NCBI GenBank assembly: GCA_017303975.1
Contig: JAFLBG010000013.1
Location: forward strand, 1 to 64,000
DNA length: 64,000 nucleotides
Reading direction: 5' to 3'
Source: Bacteroidota bacterium
GTDB taxonomy: Bacteria > Bacteroidota > Bacteroidia > JAFLBG01
Shown here: in pieces, positions 33,649-43,159 of the stretch
Numbering within the stretch: position 1 is the stretch's first letter
Layout: every line of letters starts with the position of its first letter
Translations under genes and position numbers: made by a program
The notes under the pieces: model-generated
The model's input: only the letters and a program-made list of their open reading frames with translations
What the model was told of the DNA's origin: nothing
The model's database searches: none

Positions 33649-35115
33649 TTATCTAATTAGGGATACAAAACCTTTATACTCTAAATCCTCTTTCTTTAAT
33701 TCGCTATAAACAAGTAGTTGATAATAATAAGTACCATCACTTGCATTATTTCCATTTATTGTTCCATCCCAATGCTTCTTATTATCATTGCTCTCAAAAA
33801 CTAAAACTCCCCATCGATTAAATATTTTTAAATGATAGTTAGAATACCCAATTGCGGTTATAGTTAATAAGTCATTTACTCCATCTTTATTAGGTGTAAA
33901 TACATTAGGGATGAGTAATTTTTCAAATATTATCTCTTTGGTTATAGAGCAACAGCCAAATGTATTGTTGCAGCCAACAAGTGTTGCATAGTACGTTCCT
34001 GGGTCGGGGTACGTGTAATTAGGGTTTGCTCCAGGCACGGTAAACAGAGAATCGCCTGTCCCAAAATACCAAGCTAAGCCATTTAAATTAGATGATAAGT
34101 CAGTAAATGCCACCTCGTTATTTTCCAGAATAGAATAATCAAAATCAATTTTGGGAACAATAGCTGAATTTAAAGTTAGTGTTTGGGTTAGGAGAATTGG
34201 GGTACACCCAATACCGGTAAATTTAACGTTGGCTGTAACATTAATATCTTGAGTTAAATTGCAATAAAGCACACTATCAATGTTTGTATTGGATAACGAA
34301 TCGGAATTGAGCCAAGATTTCATAGCTGCGGGTGTGCCTTTTGGAGCAAATCGCTGTCCATCGTTAGCGGCACTCCAAACCGTGGGGTAATTTCTTCCTG
34401 GTACTACAAACGCCTTGGTTCCTAAACTATTCTGTATTCCTTGTATAGCATACCCACTGTTCCAACTTGTACATGCGGATTTATTCCAAATAAACATATC
34501 TATGATGTTTGTCCCTTCGTGTAAAACAACCTGCTGTTTTGCATCAGGTGTAGAAGTACATCCAGAGCCAAACATTGGAATTGAATTCCAAGTAGCAATA
34601 AATTTACGACAAGGAGAAGTGCCTATAACCGTATAAGTAATTGTGCCTCCCAAAGAAGGGTCCATATCATGATATGGACCCAAAATTGAGTTTAACGCAT
34701 CTGACATAGAAGAACTAGTAGATGGCACAGATTGAGAAATTGACCAGCTATGATAATTTCCTGTTTCTGCTAAATTAAACGAAATTGTTCCATTAGATGT
34801 AATAAGGCACTGAGTATAGGTATTGCCAAAAAAGCTAAAACAAAACCCTATATTCACTACAGGTCCATACGTATCATCTATTCCAATTAAAACAGGTGTA
34901 CCGCCTACTGGATAAGGCGAAAAGGGTATTTGGGATACGGCATAGGTGTCAGTTTCATTGACCTCAATTAATGGATTAATGGCTAATTTAAAACAACCAC
35001 TAGAGTTGCACTCAAAGGTAGTTTTTACAATTTCGCATAAATCAGCATTCTGAGCAGTTACATAATTATTAATCAACGTAATTAGTGCCAACCCAATTGT
35101 ATAAATTTTTCTCAT
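33649..35115 (-). CDS. Secreted PKD protein with CHU_C (type B) T9SS domain
   Basis: 488 residues with a signal peptide (ending NNYVTAQ). The front (about 25-260) is a beta-rich domain containing VNIGFCFSFFGNTY and LGPYHDMDPSLGGT, a pattern found in Bacteroidota surface proteins near PKD repeats. A PKD domain (about 320-395) contains FTDLSSNLNGLAWYFGTGDS. The C-terminal 90 residues start LIPNVFTPNKDGVNDLLTI, contain FNRWGVLVFESNDNKKHWDG and end GFVSLIR. This end closely resembles that of the next gene in both protein and DNA sequence, pointing to duplication of the sorting domain. The role is unknown; it is the first gene of the pair. Confidence 0.87.
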   Translation of the reverse strand: MRKIYTIGLALITLINNYVTAQNADLCEIVKTTFECNSSGCFKLAINPLIEVNETDTYAVSQIPFSPYPVGGTPVLIGIDDTYGPVVNIGFCFSFFGNTYTQCLITSNGTISFNLAETGNYHSWSISQSVPSTSSSMSDALNSILGPYHDMDPSLGGTITYTVIGTSPCRKFIATWNSIPMFGSGCTSTPDAKQQVVLHEGTNIIDMFIWNKSACTSWNSGYAIQGIQNSLGTKAFVVPGRNYPTVWSAANDGQRFAPKGTPAAMKSWLNSDSLSNTNIDSVLYCNLTQDINVTANVKFTGIGCTPILLTQTLTLNSAIVPKIDFDYSILENNEVAFTDLSSNLNGLAWYFGTGDSLFTVPGANPNYTYPDPGTYYATLVGCNNTFGCCSITKEIIFEKLLIPNVFTPNKDGVNDLLTITAIGYSNYHLKIFNRWGVLVFESNDNKKHWDGTINGNNASDGTYYYQLLVYSELKKEDLEYKGFVSLIR

Positions 35116-35150
35116 TATTTAGGTTTTATCTATTAGTACATAAGATGCAA

Positions 35151-36404
35151 TTATTGCAAAACTAGTTGCACGTTATATCTACTTTTCACTTCTAACAAAA
35201 TTGTCTTGTTTCTTGTCATTTCATCTATAACAGATTGATTATAATACCTAATTGTTAAAAGTTCTACATTGGAATTATAAAGCACCTTGTAGTTTAAAGA
35301 CAATTGTGCTATTAGCGCACTAATTTTATTTTTTTCATCGTCCACACATACCGAAAAACTAAGTGCTGAATTTTGCATCATATTAATATGCACTTTAAAA
35401 TCGGCAAAGGAATTAAAGATATCTCGTAAATTATCTTCTACTATAAAAGAAAAATCTTTAGGATAAATAGAGATAAGTAACTGATTCCGTTTAAAGATAA
35501 AACAAGGAGCCGGAAGCGAAGAAGGTTCGTTATTAATAAGAGTACCCTCATTAGCTGGATTCAAAAATGATTTTACATACAATGGAATATTTCTATTCTG
35601 AAGTGGTTTTATTGTTTTGGGATGTATCACAGATGCGCCATAATAGGCTAACTCTACTGCATCTTGATAGGAAATATGTTTTAACAATATGGCATTCTCA
35701 TGAAATTTAGGGTCGGCATTTAATACCCCAGGTACATCTTTCCATATGATAACACATTCGGCATTTAAACAATAAGCAAGTATTGATGCAGTATAGTCTG
35801 AACCTTCTCGGCCTAGTGTAGTAGTGTAATTTTCAGCATTAACACCAATAAAACCCTGTGTAACAACCAAATTAGATGAAGATTTATTAAGGTAATCCAA
35901 CACCAACTGTTCTGTTTCTGCCCAATTTACTTTTGCTTCTCTGTACGATTCATCTGTTTTTAAAACATCACGTACATCTAACCATTTATTGTAAAGATTA
36001 ACTTCATTTAAATAATAACTTATAATCTTACTCGATATGATTTCGCCAATACTTACTATTTGATCATAAGTGCAATCATAACTTTGAGTAGGTTCTTCTT
36101 CAACAGCCCATTCCAACTCAACAAACGTATTATGAATATCTTGATAAATAGGATGATTTCTATTTTCGAAAAGTTTTTCAATAATCGAAAAATGATTGTT
36201 TCTTATCTCTGAAAATATTTCGATTGCACTATTTTTTTTATCGAAAACAGAATCTACTAGTCTTTCAAGCGCATTTGTTGTTTTGCCCATAGCAGAAACA
36301 ACTACAAGTATTTTTTGATCGGGATAAGATGTTAAAATATGAGCAACATTCTTTATTGCATCTGCATCTTTTACGGAAGCGCCTCCAAATTTAAATACTT
36401 TCAC
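35151..36404 (-). CDS. lysC: Aspartate kinase
   Basis: 417 residues, monofunctional. It catalyses the first step of the aspartate family pathway (lysine, threonine, methionine and diaminopimelate), phosphorylating aspartate in the cytosol. The amino-acid kinase fold shows MKVFKFGGASVKDADAIKN, the conserved LVVVSAMGKTTNALE, and TTLGREGSDYTASILAYCL near residues 210-230. VELAYYGASVIHPKTIKPL follows. The C-terminal 120 residues form the ACT regulatory region but look diverged (ISIYPKDFSFIVEDNL, MMQNSALSFSVCVDDE), so its feedback effector cannot be predicted. It is followed by no other pathway gene; the GNAT gene upstream ends 26 bases before its start. Confidence 0.93.
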   Translation of the reverse strand: MKVFKFGGASVKDADAIKNVAHILTSYPDQKILVVVSAMGKTTNALERLVDSVFDKKNSAIEIFSEIRNNHFSIIEKLFENRNHPIYQDIHNTFVELEWAVEEEPTQSYDCTYDQIVSIGEIISSKIISYYLNEVNLYNKWLDVRDVLKTDESYREAKVNWAETEQLVLDYLNKSSSNLVVTQGFIGVNAENYTTTLGREGSDYTASILAYCLNAECVIIWKDVPGVLNADPKFHENAILLKHISYQDAVELAYYGASVIHPKTIKPLQNRNIPLYVKSFLNPANEGTLINNEPSSLPAPCFIFKRNQLLISIYPKDFSFIVEDNLRDIFNSFADFKVHINMMQNSALSFSVCVDDEKNKISALIAQLSLNYKVLYNSNVELLTIRYYNQSVIDEMTRNKTILLEVKSRYNVQLVLQ

Positions 36405-36430
36405 TTCAACTTAATTTGAGCTTAAATATA

Positions 36431-36895
36431 CTAATCAAATACCAACCTGCAATTTAGCCATTCATCCATAAATTTGGCTTGGTACTTCTTATAAAAATTG
36501 ATTGCAGGTTGATTCCAATCAAGTACTTGCCACTCCAAACGCTTAGCACCGATTGCCCTACATTCTTCTAACAAAGCATCAAAAAGCATACTCCCTACCC
36601 CATTCTTTCTAAACTTTTCAGTTACCACTATATCATCTAAAAAAACGCATTTGCCTTTCCATGTTGAATAGCGCATGAAGTACAAAGCAATGCCTATAAT
36701 TTTTCGAACTCCATATTCTTCGACTTCCGCCACGTAAAAATAAAATAATGGATTACTTCCAAATCCATCCCGTTCCATACTTTCAATAGTTACAATTACT
36801 TCATTAGGCTCTTTCTCGTACAAAGCCAACTCTTTAATCAACTCTAAAACATGTGGAATATCTTGTTTTACGCCTTTTCTTACATGTATATTCAT
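36431..36895 (-). CDS. GNAT-family N-acetyltransferase (diamine/spermidine acetyltransferase-like)
   Basis: 154 residues with a GNAT fold that transfers acetyl from acetyl-CoA to an amine. The start MNIHVRKGVKQDIPHVLELI and the phrase LALYEKEPNEVIVT resemble the eukaryotic-type SAT1 diamine acetyltransferases. The acetyl-CoA loop is KFRKNGVGSMLFDALLEE (R/Q-x-x-G-x-G/A type), followed by AKRLEWQVLDWNQPAINFY. The substrate could be a polyamine or another small amine. An exact -7 element lies just upstream (36915-36922), and the aspartate kinase follows after 26 bases, so they may be co-transcribed. Confidence 0.87.
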   Translation of the reverse strand: MNIHVRKGVKQDIPHVLELIKELALYEKEPNEVIVTIESMERDGFGSNPLFYFYVAEVEEYGVRKIIGIALYFMRYSTWKGKCVFLDDIVVTEKFRKNGVGSMLFDALLEECRAIGAKRLEWQVLDWNQPAINFYKKYQAKFMDEWLNCRLVFD

Positions 36896-36914
36896 ACAAA
36901 TTTAATCTGTATGT

Positions 36915-36922
36915 CAAAGTTA
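36915..36922 (-). promoter_or_regulatory. -7 promoter element before the GNAT gene
   Basis: The minus strand reads TAACTTTG, an exact TAnnTTTG match 20 bases upstream of the ATG, implying a leader of about 13 bases. No -33 TTG is visible at 19-21 bases. Confidence 0.4.
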
Positions 36923-37120
36923 ATTCAATTATGTAAAATATTCGAGTTTAATAACTAAGTTGGCAACTAATTTTTCGCAGACAATGTGCGTAATTTTAAT
37001 TTTTACAACGAATTTTAGAATTGCTAAACATAAATTTTGACAACAGAGAAATTATAAAACAACTACCGAGGTGCACTAAAAAATTATATTGAACTTGAAG
37101 CGCAATTCTACGAACACAGC

Positions 37121-38632
37121 TTAGCTATTTACGTTTTTCAATTTAGACGAACTGTAGTAATTATATATTTTATATAACCATTCGTATTCGAAAGCAATAA
37201 CTTTATTTTCTTCGGTATTTAGCTTTGATTCTATCTTATTTAAAAATTTAGTTGAATATGATTTTTTTTTACTAGCTAGCATAGTATATAGCGAGTGGTG
37301 CAATTCATAGTCACCATATTTTTTTATGTAACTTTTAACACTCTCCATCTCTATTATTTTTAAAGCTTTGTTGAACTCTTGGCGAATTAAATGAAGTTTT
37401 GAAATGTCGTGCAAAATCATGCTCTTCTGAAAATTGTCATCAACAGAATGTAGTTTTGACACCCATTCTTTCAATCTAAAAAGAATAGAATCGGTATTAG
37501 AAATAATTCTAATAGGAAACGCATAGTTTACAATTCTAGCTTGTGCAAGAAAGTAAATATTAATATTTATTTCTGATTTATCTTGAGAGGTAAATGCGGA
37601 TAGTTCTTTTATAAAGTTCCATGCCTGAAGATATTTTTTCAAATGAATTTTAGCTGAAACTATGTTGGTAAAATCCGAAATCTTTAATCCTACAACACCT
37701 TTTATTGCTATAATTTCCTTAAAGCGTTTTTCAAATATTGATTCTAATTCTTCAAAATCAAATCTAGCCCAAGCATATCTTGTAAATACATGAGTTAAAA
37801 TTTCAAGTTTTTCTATTTTAAAATCCGGATGAAATGTCAAGATTGGGGTTTCTGGATTATCTGATGTTAGTTTTTTTAGACTAAATATGTGCTTTGCTAC
37901 CTTTTGAATATTCATTGAAGTAAACGAATTCACTTTATATACAGCGCATATGTAATGATAAAAAATTTTGAAACGAATATATTCAGCGTTTTTATTCGTA
38001 ATGTGTTTTATACTTTGCAAATAATTCTCAAAACTTTCGCTCCCTAATCTAGCTTCAAAATCCTTTATTTTTTCTTTGTAAACAATTAACATATTTAAAT
38101 CAAACAATAGTTCAGAAACTTTTTGTTTTCTTTTGATAATTGATAATTCTGTAATTTGACCCAATTCAATATTTTTATTAATTATTGTGTCAAGTATATG
38201 ATTTACTTTTTCAAATTGATTGTATTGCCAGGCTTTAGTTTCTAAGGCTATCAAGTATTTTCTGGTTTCTTCCCATGTGCTATTAAATTTGTTTGTTCGT
38301 GCTATTGTATACAAATACTCTTCTTCCTCAGTAAGCAAACCGTTTTTTACACTTTCATTTTTGCTCACGTGCGATTGTGACTGCGATAATATAGCTAACA
38401 ACTTCTTTCGCAACTTGTAATACCTGTTTTGTAATACTTCTATAGGCGTTTTTCCTAATTCGTGGCGGTACAACTCTTCAATTATTTTCTCATCTAAAAA
38501 ATTATCTGTTTTAATTTTTTCAATAAAATCAATAGCTTTTAACACAATTGGAGAATTGCAATAATTGTCTTTTAATGTGTTTATCTCAGCAGGTGTAAAG
38601 CACTTCACTAACGAAACCAATTTTCTATTCAT
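37121..38632 (-). CDS. Long helical protein of unknown function
   Basis: 503 residues, no signal peptide and no membrane segments, so predicted cytosolic. It appears almost entirely alpha-helical and rich in Lys, Ile, Asn and Glu, with helices of the type found in TPR-like or armadillo-like solenoids (for example LKAIDFIEKIKTD, YYKLRKKLLAILSQS, ALKIIEMESVKSYIKKYG). I recognise no domain or catalytic motif. It lies alone between the aspartate kinase block and the giant SBBP gene, which is transcribed away from it. It could be a scaffold or a regulator of the neighbouring surface protein, but nothing in the sequence shows this. Confidence 0.75.
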   Translation of the reverse strand: MNRKLVSLVKCFTPAEINTLKDNYCNSPIVLKAIDFIEKIKTDNFLDEKIIEELYRHELGKTPIEVLQNRYYKLRKKLLAILSQSQSHVSKNESVKNGLLTEEEEYLYTIARTNKFNSTWEETRKYLIALETKAWQYNQFEKVNHILDTIINKNIELGQITELSIIKRKQKVSELLFDLNMLIVYKEKIKDFEARLGSESFENYLQSIKHITNKNAEYIRFKIFYHYICAVYKVNSFTSMNIQKVAKHIFSLKKLTSDNPETPILTFHPDFKIEKLEILTHVFTRYAWARFDFEELESIFEKRFKEIIAIKGVVGLKISDFTNIVSAKIHLKKYLQAWNFIKELSAFTSQDKSEININIYFLAQARIVNYAFPIRIISNTDSILFRLKEWVSKLHSVDDNFQKSMILHDISKLHLIRQEFNKALKIIEMESVKSYIKKYGDYELHHSLYTMLASKKKSYSTKFLNKIESKLNTEENKVIAFEYEWLYKIYNYYSSSKLKNVNS

Positions 38633-38641
38633 GAAAAAAAT

Positions 38642-38661
38642 ATGAATTAATATGAATTAAT
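38642..38661. repeat. 20-bp sequence, first copy, flanking the giant SBBP gene
   Basis: The sequence atgaattaatatgaattaat here is identical to 42760-42779. It is itself two near-copies of atgaattaat. The two copies bracket the 38780-42730 gene at about 4.1 kb distance. Confidence 0.7.
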
Positions 38662-38779
38662 ATAACTAATTAATAAACAAACAATTAAAAACTTACAAAC
38701 CAAATAAAATCAAATTTAAATATTATCAATAATACATAAAATTATCTATACTGTATCTTTTAGCAAACAACATTATAGT

Positions 38780-41700
38780 ATGTCAATAAAAAAATTAGTG
38801 GAGAATAGCATTTTTAGTATAGTGCCATTTTTATTAATTTCTTTTTGTGCGAAAACGGAAAATATTTTGAGAGGCAATGGGATGAATTTTATTGAAAACA
38901 AAGGGCAAGTTGTTGATATGAACCATAATTTACGACCCGATGTTTTATTTGTGGGTGATGCGAATGGGAACAAAGCATATTTGCGCAAAACAGGCATAAG
39001 TTATGTTTTATTAGAAAATGTAAAAAGAGAAGAGCCTCACAATGATAAAAATTTAGAACAACCAAACGTTCCTCCCAATTTAGAAAAGGAGACAAGAAAA
39101 GGATATAGAATTGATGTAGATTTTATTGGCGGAAACACACATCCTTCGATTATTAAAACGGATGAAGTAGAAGGGTTTAATTCATATTATTATGAACACT
39201 GTCCTCAAGGAATCACGAATGTAAAGGGATATAATAAAGTAACATACCAAAATGTATATAATAATGTTGATGTGCTTTTTTATGGAACGAAAGAATCAGG
39301 ATTGAAGTATGATATTGTTGTTAAGCCAGGTGGAAATACCAATGACATTCAACTTAAATATGTTGGTGCAGACAATGTAAAAATTGAAAACGGAAAAATC
39401 TTGTTAGAAACTTCCATTGGAACTATTACCGAATGGATGCCTAAAGTATATCAAAAAATTAACAACGAAATTATTGATATTCCTGCTAGCTACGCTTTGG
39501 CTGCAGTAGAAGCAAACACCTTCATTTTAACATATAAAATTGGTGAGTACGATAAAAACTCCCCTCTTATCATTGATCCATCAAGCGCTTGGATTACCTA
39601 CCAAGGGGGCGGTGATGAGGAGTACTGTGCAGCCATAACAGTTGACAATCAATCAAACTCCATTGTAACAGGAAGTTCCATTTCTAATGATTTCCCAGTT
39701 TCTGCAATGCCCTTTATTACAACCAATTCGGGGGTGACAGATGTTGTAGTAAGCAAGTTCTCAAATTCAGGGGCTAGAATATGGAGTATTTACTACGGCA
39801 GCAATGATAAAGATTTCGGAATTGACATTACCCATGATAGTCAAGGAAACTGCGCAATACTTGGCCAAACATTTAGTAGAACACTTCCTACAAGTGCAAA
39901 TCCGTTTCAATCTACCACTACAGCAGGTGGAACTTTTTTGAGCTGCTATTTTTTATTAAAGCTTGATCAAAATGGCTACCGTGTGTTTTGTACTTATTAC
40001 TCAGCAAATAATGTAAACTTTGGACTTGGAATGCAAATTTGCAGAGAAGGTAATGTTGTAATAGATAGTGCCAATGATATATACATTAGCGGTATAACAA
40101 AAGACAGTGTTTCTACCAATTCGGGACCACTAGTAGGCAAGAACAATGGATTTTTTGATGTATTTATTGCTAAATTTTCGCCATCCGGAAATTTTACTTG
40201 GGCGCAAATGTATGCTGGCAGCCACAATGATTGGGTTGATGGAATGGCTGTTGATCAATTGGACAATATTATTATTGCCGGTTATACTAAATCTGCAGAC
40301 TATCCAACGGTAAATCCATTTCAAACTGTAGGAACAGGATTTATTACTAAAGTTGATAAAAATGGCTTATTGCTTTGGTCAACTTACATAAATGGATGCT
40401 ATGGCATCGTTTTTACTCAAGGTAGCAGCTTCTCTCCTTCGGATAGATCGCCTGTTGTTATAACATCTACAAACGATATTGTGGTGGTATTTACAGCATT
40501 GAGCGGGTTCCCATCTACTCTAAATTCTGCGCCTGGAGGAAAAGATTTTGGGATTATTAAACTAAGTGCAAGTGGCACACAAATATGGGGAACTTATTAT
40601 GGCACAAGTGGGGAAGAATGGTTTCCTGCCGCTACCATAGATTCTAACGACAATATATACGTATTTGGAGAGTACGAAGATTTTTCTACTTCTATAACAG
40701 ACAATTCGTGTGGATATCAAAATACCTTTGGTGGAATCGAAGATCACTTCATATCAAAATTTGATCAAGCAGGAAATTTACTTTGCAGCACCTATCTAGG
40801 AGGACCTAATGAAGAAGATTGGGACACCTATTCCTATGGTGATATTTATGCCAAAGGGGCTTTTTTATATTTTACTGACAATGGTCCAAGCGGATATCCT
40901 GTTACCAATGGTGCTTTTCAAACAGCATTTGCAGGTGGGAGTATTGATGGTGGTGATTTAATAATTGGTAGAATTTGCTCACTTAATTGTGGAGATGATA
41001 ATTATTCGGATGTTACTATTGACACAACCCTAACCAATACTACATGCGGTGTGCAAGTAGGATTTCTGCCTACTCATTATTGCGATCCGTCTTTAACTTC
41101 ATTTACTTGGCAGTTTCAAGGAGCAACACCTTCAAGTTCTACGTTGTTTAATCCCACGGTAACTTACAATGCAAGTGGAACTTACCTTGTAAAATTAATT
41201 ATAAGCTCTCCTTGCGGAACAGACAGTATTAGCAGCCTCCATAGCTTTGTGGTAGCCAATAGCAATCCTACCATTTCTGGTAACAATCCTATTTGTGCCA
41301 ATACCACTTCTAGTTTAACAATTACAGGTGTAGTAAGTGCAAATTGGTTGCCAGCCGCGAGTATTAATAATCCTAGTGCATTAACGGTTGTTGCAACTCC
41401 TGCAAGCACAACTACCTATACCATAAATGGAGTATCTACTCAAGGGTGCAATTACAATACAGTTTACACCGTTAGTGTACTAACTTTGCCAATTATTTCT
41501 CAACATTCCAATTCATCTGTTACATGCAACGGACTAAGTGATGGTGCCGCTGACATAACTGTTTCCAGTGGTACAACTCCTTATCAATACAGTTGGAGCG
41601 ATGGTAGTACCAATATTGGTATCATCAATAAACCGGCTGCCACCTATACAATTTTAGTAGTAGACTCTGCAGGTTGCACAGCTACTACTACTATTACTAT

Positions 41701-42730
41701 TACAGAGCCTATGCCTCTTACACTAGCAGTAACAGGCAATACAGTTATATGCAGTGGTCAAACAACCAGTATATCAGCCACTGCAAATGGCGGAAATGGG
41801 TCTTACAGCTATACTTGGGTTCCGTTTAATAGCAACCAGCAAAATGTTTCTGTGAGTCTTTCTAGCACTACCGCTTATTCGGTTACAGTGGTTGATTCTA
41901 CGAATTGTTCCGCTACATTTTCTCAAAACTTGGCTTTCCATGCATTACCACAACTACTTTATAGCTTAAGTGATACGGCTGGATGTAGTCCACTTTGCAT
42001 AAATTTTACAAATCAATCGTTGAATGTAAAAAATATTAAATGGCAATATAGCGATGGGGCTGCGGATACTTCCTTAACTGCAAAACACTGCTTTGCAAAT
42101 GCCGGGAAATATGGATTTGACCTCATGATTACCGATAACAATGGTTGCACCAATATAATTCATGAGCAAAATAAACTTACTATATTTCCTTCTCCAATTG
42201 CGGCTTTTACTGCATCTCCTACAAAAGCAACAATTATCAATGCACAAATTACAGTAACTAATGAATCTCAAAATGCTACTACATACCTTTGGAATTGGGC
42301 AGATGGCGAAACAAGCAGCGATTTTAATCCAAATCACTTCTATTCTGATACGGGAAAATATTGTATAAACCTTGTAACAACCAACACCTTTGGATGCAAA
42401 GACACAGCAGAACAATGCATTGAAATAACTACCGATTTTTCTTTCTACGCACCCAATGCGTTTACACCAAATAATGACGGAGTAAATGAAACGTTTAACG
42501 GGTATGGCATAGGAATAAAAGAATACCAGCTATGGATACTCGATCGTTGGGGCGAAATGATTTATACAACAGGCAAAACAACTTCAGCAGAAAATGCTAT
42601 TCCTTGGAACGGATCGGTAGAAAATGGCACTACAAAAGCACAACAAGACGTATACATTTGGAAGGTTCTTTTGAAGGATGCTTTTGATCAATCACATTCC
42701 TTTATTGGTCATGTGAGCTTAATAAGATAA
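38780..42730 (+). CDS. Giant SBBP/PKD/SprB-repeat protein with CHU_C (type B) T9SS domain
   Basis: 1316 residues, exported. After a hydrophobic N-terminus (about 9-25) comes a DUF7948-like domain (about 35-270, opening GMNFIENKGQVVDMNHN and containing GYNKVTYQNVYNNVDVLFYG). A SBBP-repeat propeller (about 285-720) follows, with strands like FISKFDQAGNLLCSTYLGG and YGTSGEEWFPAATIDSNDNI. Next are a PKD domain (about 745-825), an Ig-like stretch, a SprB-type repeat (about 910-985, VTCNGLSDGAADI), another Ig-like region, and two PKD domains (about 1070-1225). The C-terminus FYAPNAFTPNNDGVNETF ... DRWGEMIYTT ... GHVSLIR is the gliding-motility-associated domain. A surface adhesion or sensing role is plausible but unproven. 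Confidence 0.92.
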   Translation: MSIKKLVENSIFSIVPFLLISFCAKTENILRGNGMNFIENKGQVVDMNHNLRPDVLFVGDANGNKAYLRKTGISYVLLENVKREEPHNDKNLEQPNVPPNLEKETRKGYRIDVDFIGGNTHPSIIKTDEVEGFNSYYYEHCPQGITNVKGYNKVTYQNVYNNVDVLFYGTKESGLKYDIVVKPGGNTNDIQLKYVGADNVKIENGKILLETSIGTITEWMPKVYQKINNEIIDIPASYALAAVEANTFILTYKIGEYDKNSPLIIDPSSAWITYQGGGDEEYCAAITVDNQSNSIVTGSSISNDFPVSAMPFITTNSGVTDVVVSKFSNSGARIWSIYYGSNDKDFGIDITHDSQGNCAILGQTFSRTLPTSANPFQSTTTAGGTFLSCYFLLKLDQNGYRVFCTYYSANNVNFGLGMQICREGNVVIDSANDIYISGITKDSVSTNSGPLVGKNNGFFDVFIAKFSPSGNFTWAQMYAGSHNDWVDGMAVDQLDNIIIAGYTKSADYPTVNPFQTVGTGFITKVDKNGLLLWSTYINGCYGIVFTQGSSFSPSDRSPVVITSTNDIVVVFTALSGFPSTLNSAPGGKDFGIIKLSASGTQIWGTYYGTSGEEWFPAATIDSNDNIYVFGEYEDFSTSITDNSCGYQNTFGGIEDHFISKFDQAGNLLCSTYLGGPNEEDWDTYSYGDIYAKGAFLYFTDNGPSGYPVTNGAFQTAFAGGSIDGGDLIIGRICSLNCGDDNYSDVTIDTTLTNTTCGVQVGFLPTHYCDPSLTSFTWQFQGATPSSSTLFNPTVTYNASGTYLVKLIISSPCGTDSISSLHSFVVANSNPTISGNNPICANTTSSLTITGVVSANWLPAASINNPSALTVVATPASTTTYTINGVSTQGCNYNTVYTVSVLTLPIISQHSNSSVTCNGLSDGAADITVSSGTTPYQYSWSDGSTNIGIINKPAATYTILVVDSAGCTATTTITITEPMPLTLAVTGNTVICSGQTTSISATANGGNGSYSYTWVPFNSNQQNVSVSLSSTTAYSVTVVDSTNCSATFSQNLAFHALPQLLYSLSDTAGCSPLCINFTNQSLNVKNIKWQYSDGAADTSLTAKHCFANAGKYGFDLMITDNNGCTNIIHEQNKLTIFPSPIAAFTASPTKATIINAQITVTNESQNATTYLWNWADGETSSDFNPNHFYSDTGKYCINLVTTNTFGCKDTAEQCIEITTDFSFYAPNAFTPNNDGVNETFNGYGIGIKEYQLWILDRWGEMIYTTGKTTSAENAIPWNGSVENGTTKAQQDVYIWKVLLKDAFDQSHSFIGHVSLIR

Positions 42731-42759
42731 TGGATTAGCTTCTATAAAATTAATTAAAA

Positions 42760-42779
42760 ATGAATTAATATGAATTAAT
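42760..42779. repeat. 20-bp sequence, second copy, flanking the giant SBBP gene
   Basis: Identical to 38642-38661 (atgaattaatatgaattaat) and located 29 bases after the stop of the SBBP gene. It is AT-only apart from two G, so part of the match could be chance, but 20 identical bases at both ends of one gene is notable. Confidence 0.7.
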
Positions 42780-42927
42780 TAATATAGCTGACATTTAAAT
42801 AGTTACAAAATATATACAAATTAAAAAGAATTTAAATTATCGAACAAAACAAACGAAAAAATTAGTTATGGGTAAATTAAGGTAAGATTCAACCTATTTC
42901 GATTACAATAACTATAAGCGCAGAAGT

Positions 42928-43159
42928 ATGAAAACTAACAACATGTCAAGCATAGAAAAAAACAATACAAGCCATGAAAGTATTTATCTAGTTCAACACA
43001 AAGAAAAGTTTGCAATATACACTTCCCTCAAAAAAAAATAAAGACTTAGATGTAATAAAAGATTATCATCAAGCAAATTATTCGTTTGCAAACAACCATT
43101 GTCTAAAGCCTATTCTTCATGGTAATTCACTTATTGGTTGGCAAATTAAAACAAAATAA
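42928..43159 (+). pseudogene. Small gene interrupted at a nine-A tract (frameshift or slippage site)
   Basis: From the ATG at 42928 the frame reads MKTNNMSSIEKNNTSHES... and stops after 37 codons at TAA 43039-43041, immediately after AAAAAAAAA (43030-43038). If one A is removed the frame continues as NKDLDVIKDYHQANYSF ... IGWQIKTK to TAA at 43157-43159, giving a coherent 76-residue protein. Either the gene is broken by a single-base insertion, the tract is a sequencing or assembly error, or slippage produces both forms. No known domain is recognised. It precedes the RiPP-like precursor gene by 36 bases. Confidence 0.55.

Noticed and set aside
36897-36904. TAAATTTG on the minus strand as promoter of the GNAT gene
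   Set aside because: It lies only one base before the ATG, so the start would fall inside the gene; the match at 36915-36922 is better placed.
38711-38718. TAAATTTG on the minus strand as promoter of the helical-protein gene
   Set aside because: It is about 80 bases from the start in very AT-rich DNA with no -33 element; chance matches are expected.
42074-42415. 113-residue minus-strand frame inside the giant SBBP gene
   Set aside because: Antisense to PKD repeats, cysteine-rich by chance, with no start context.
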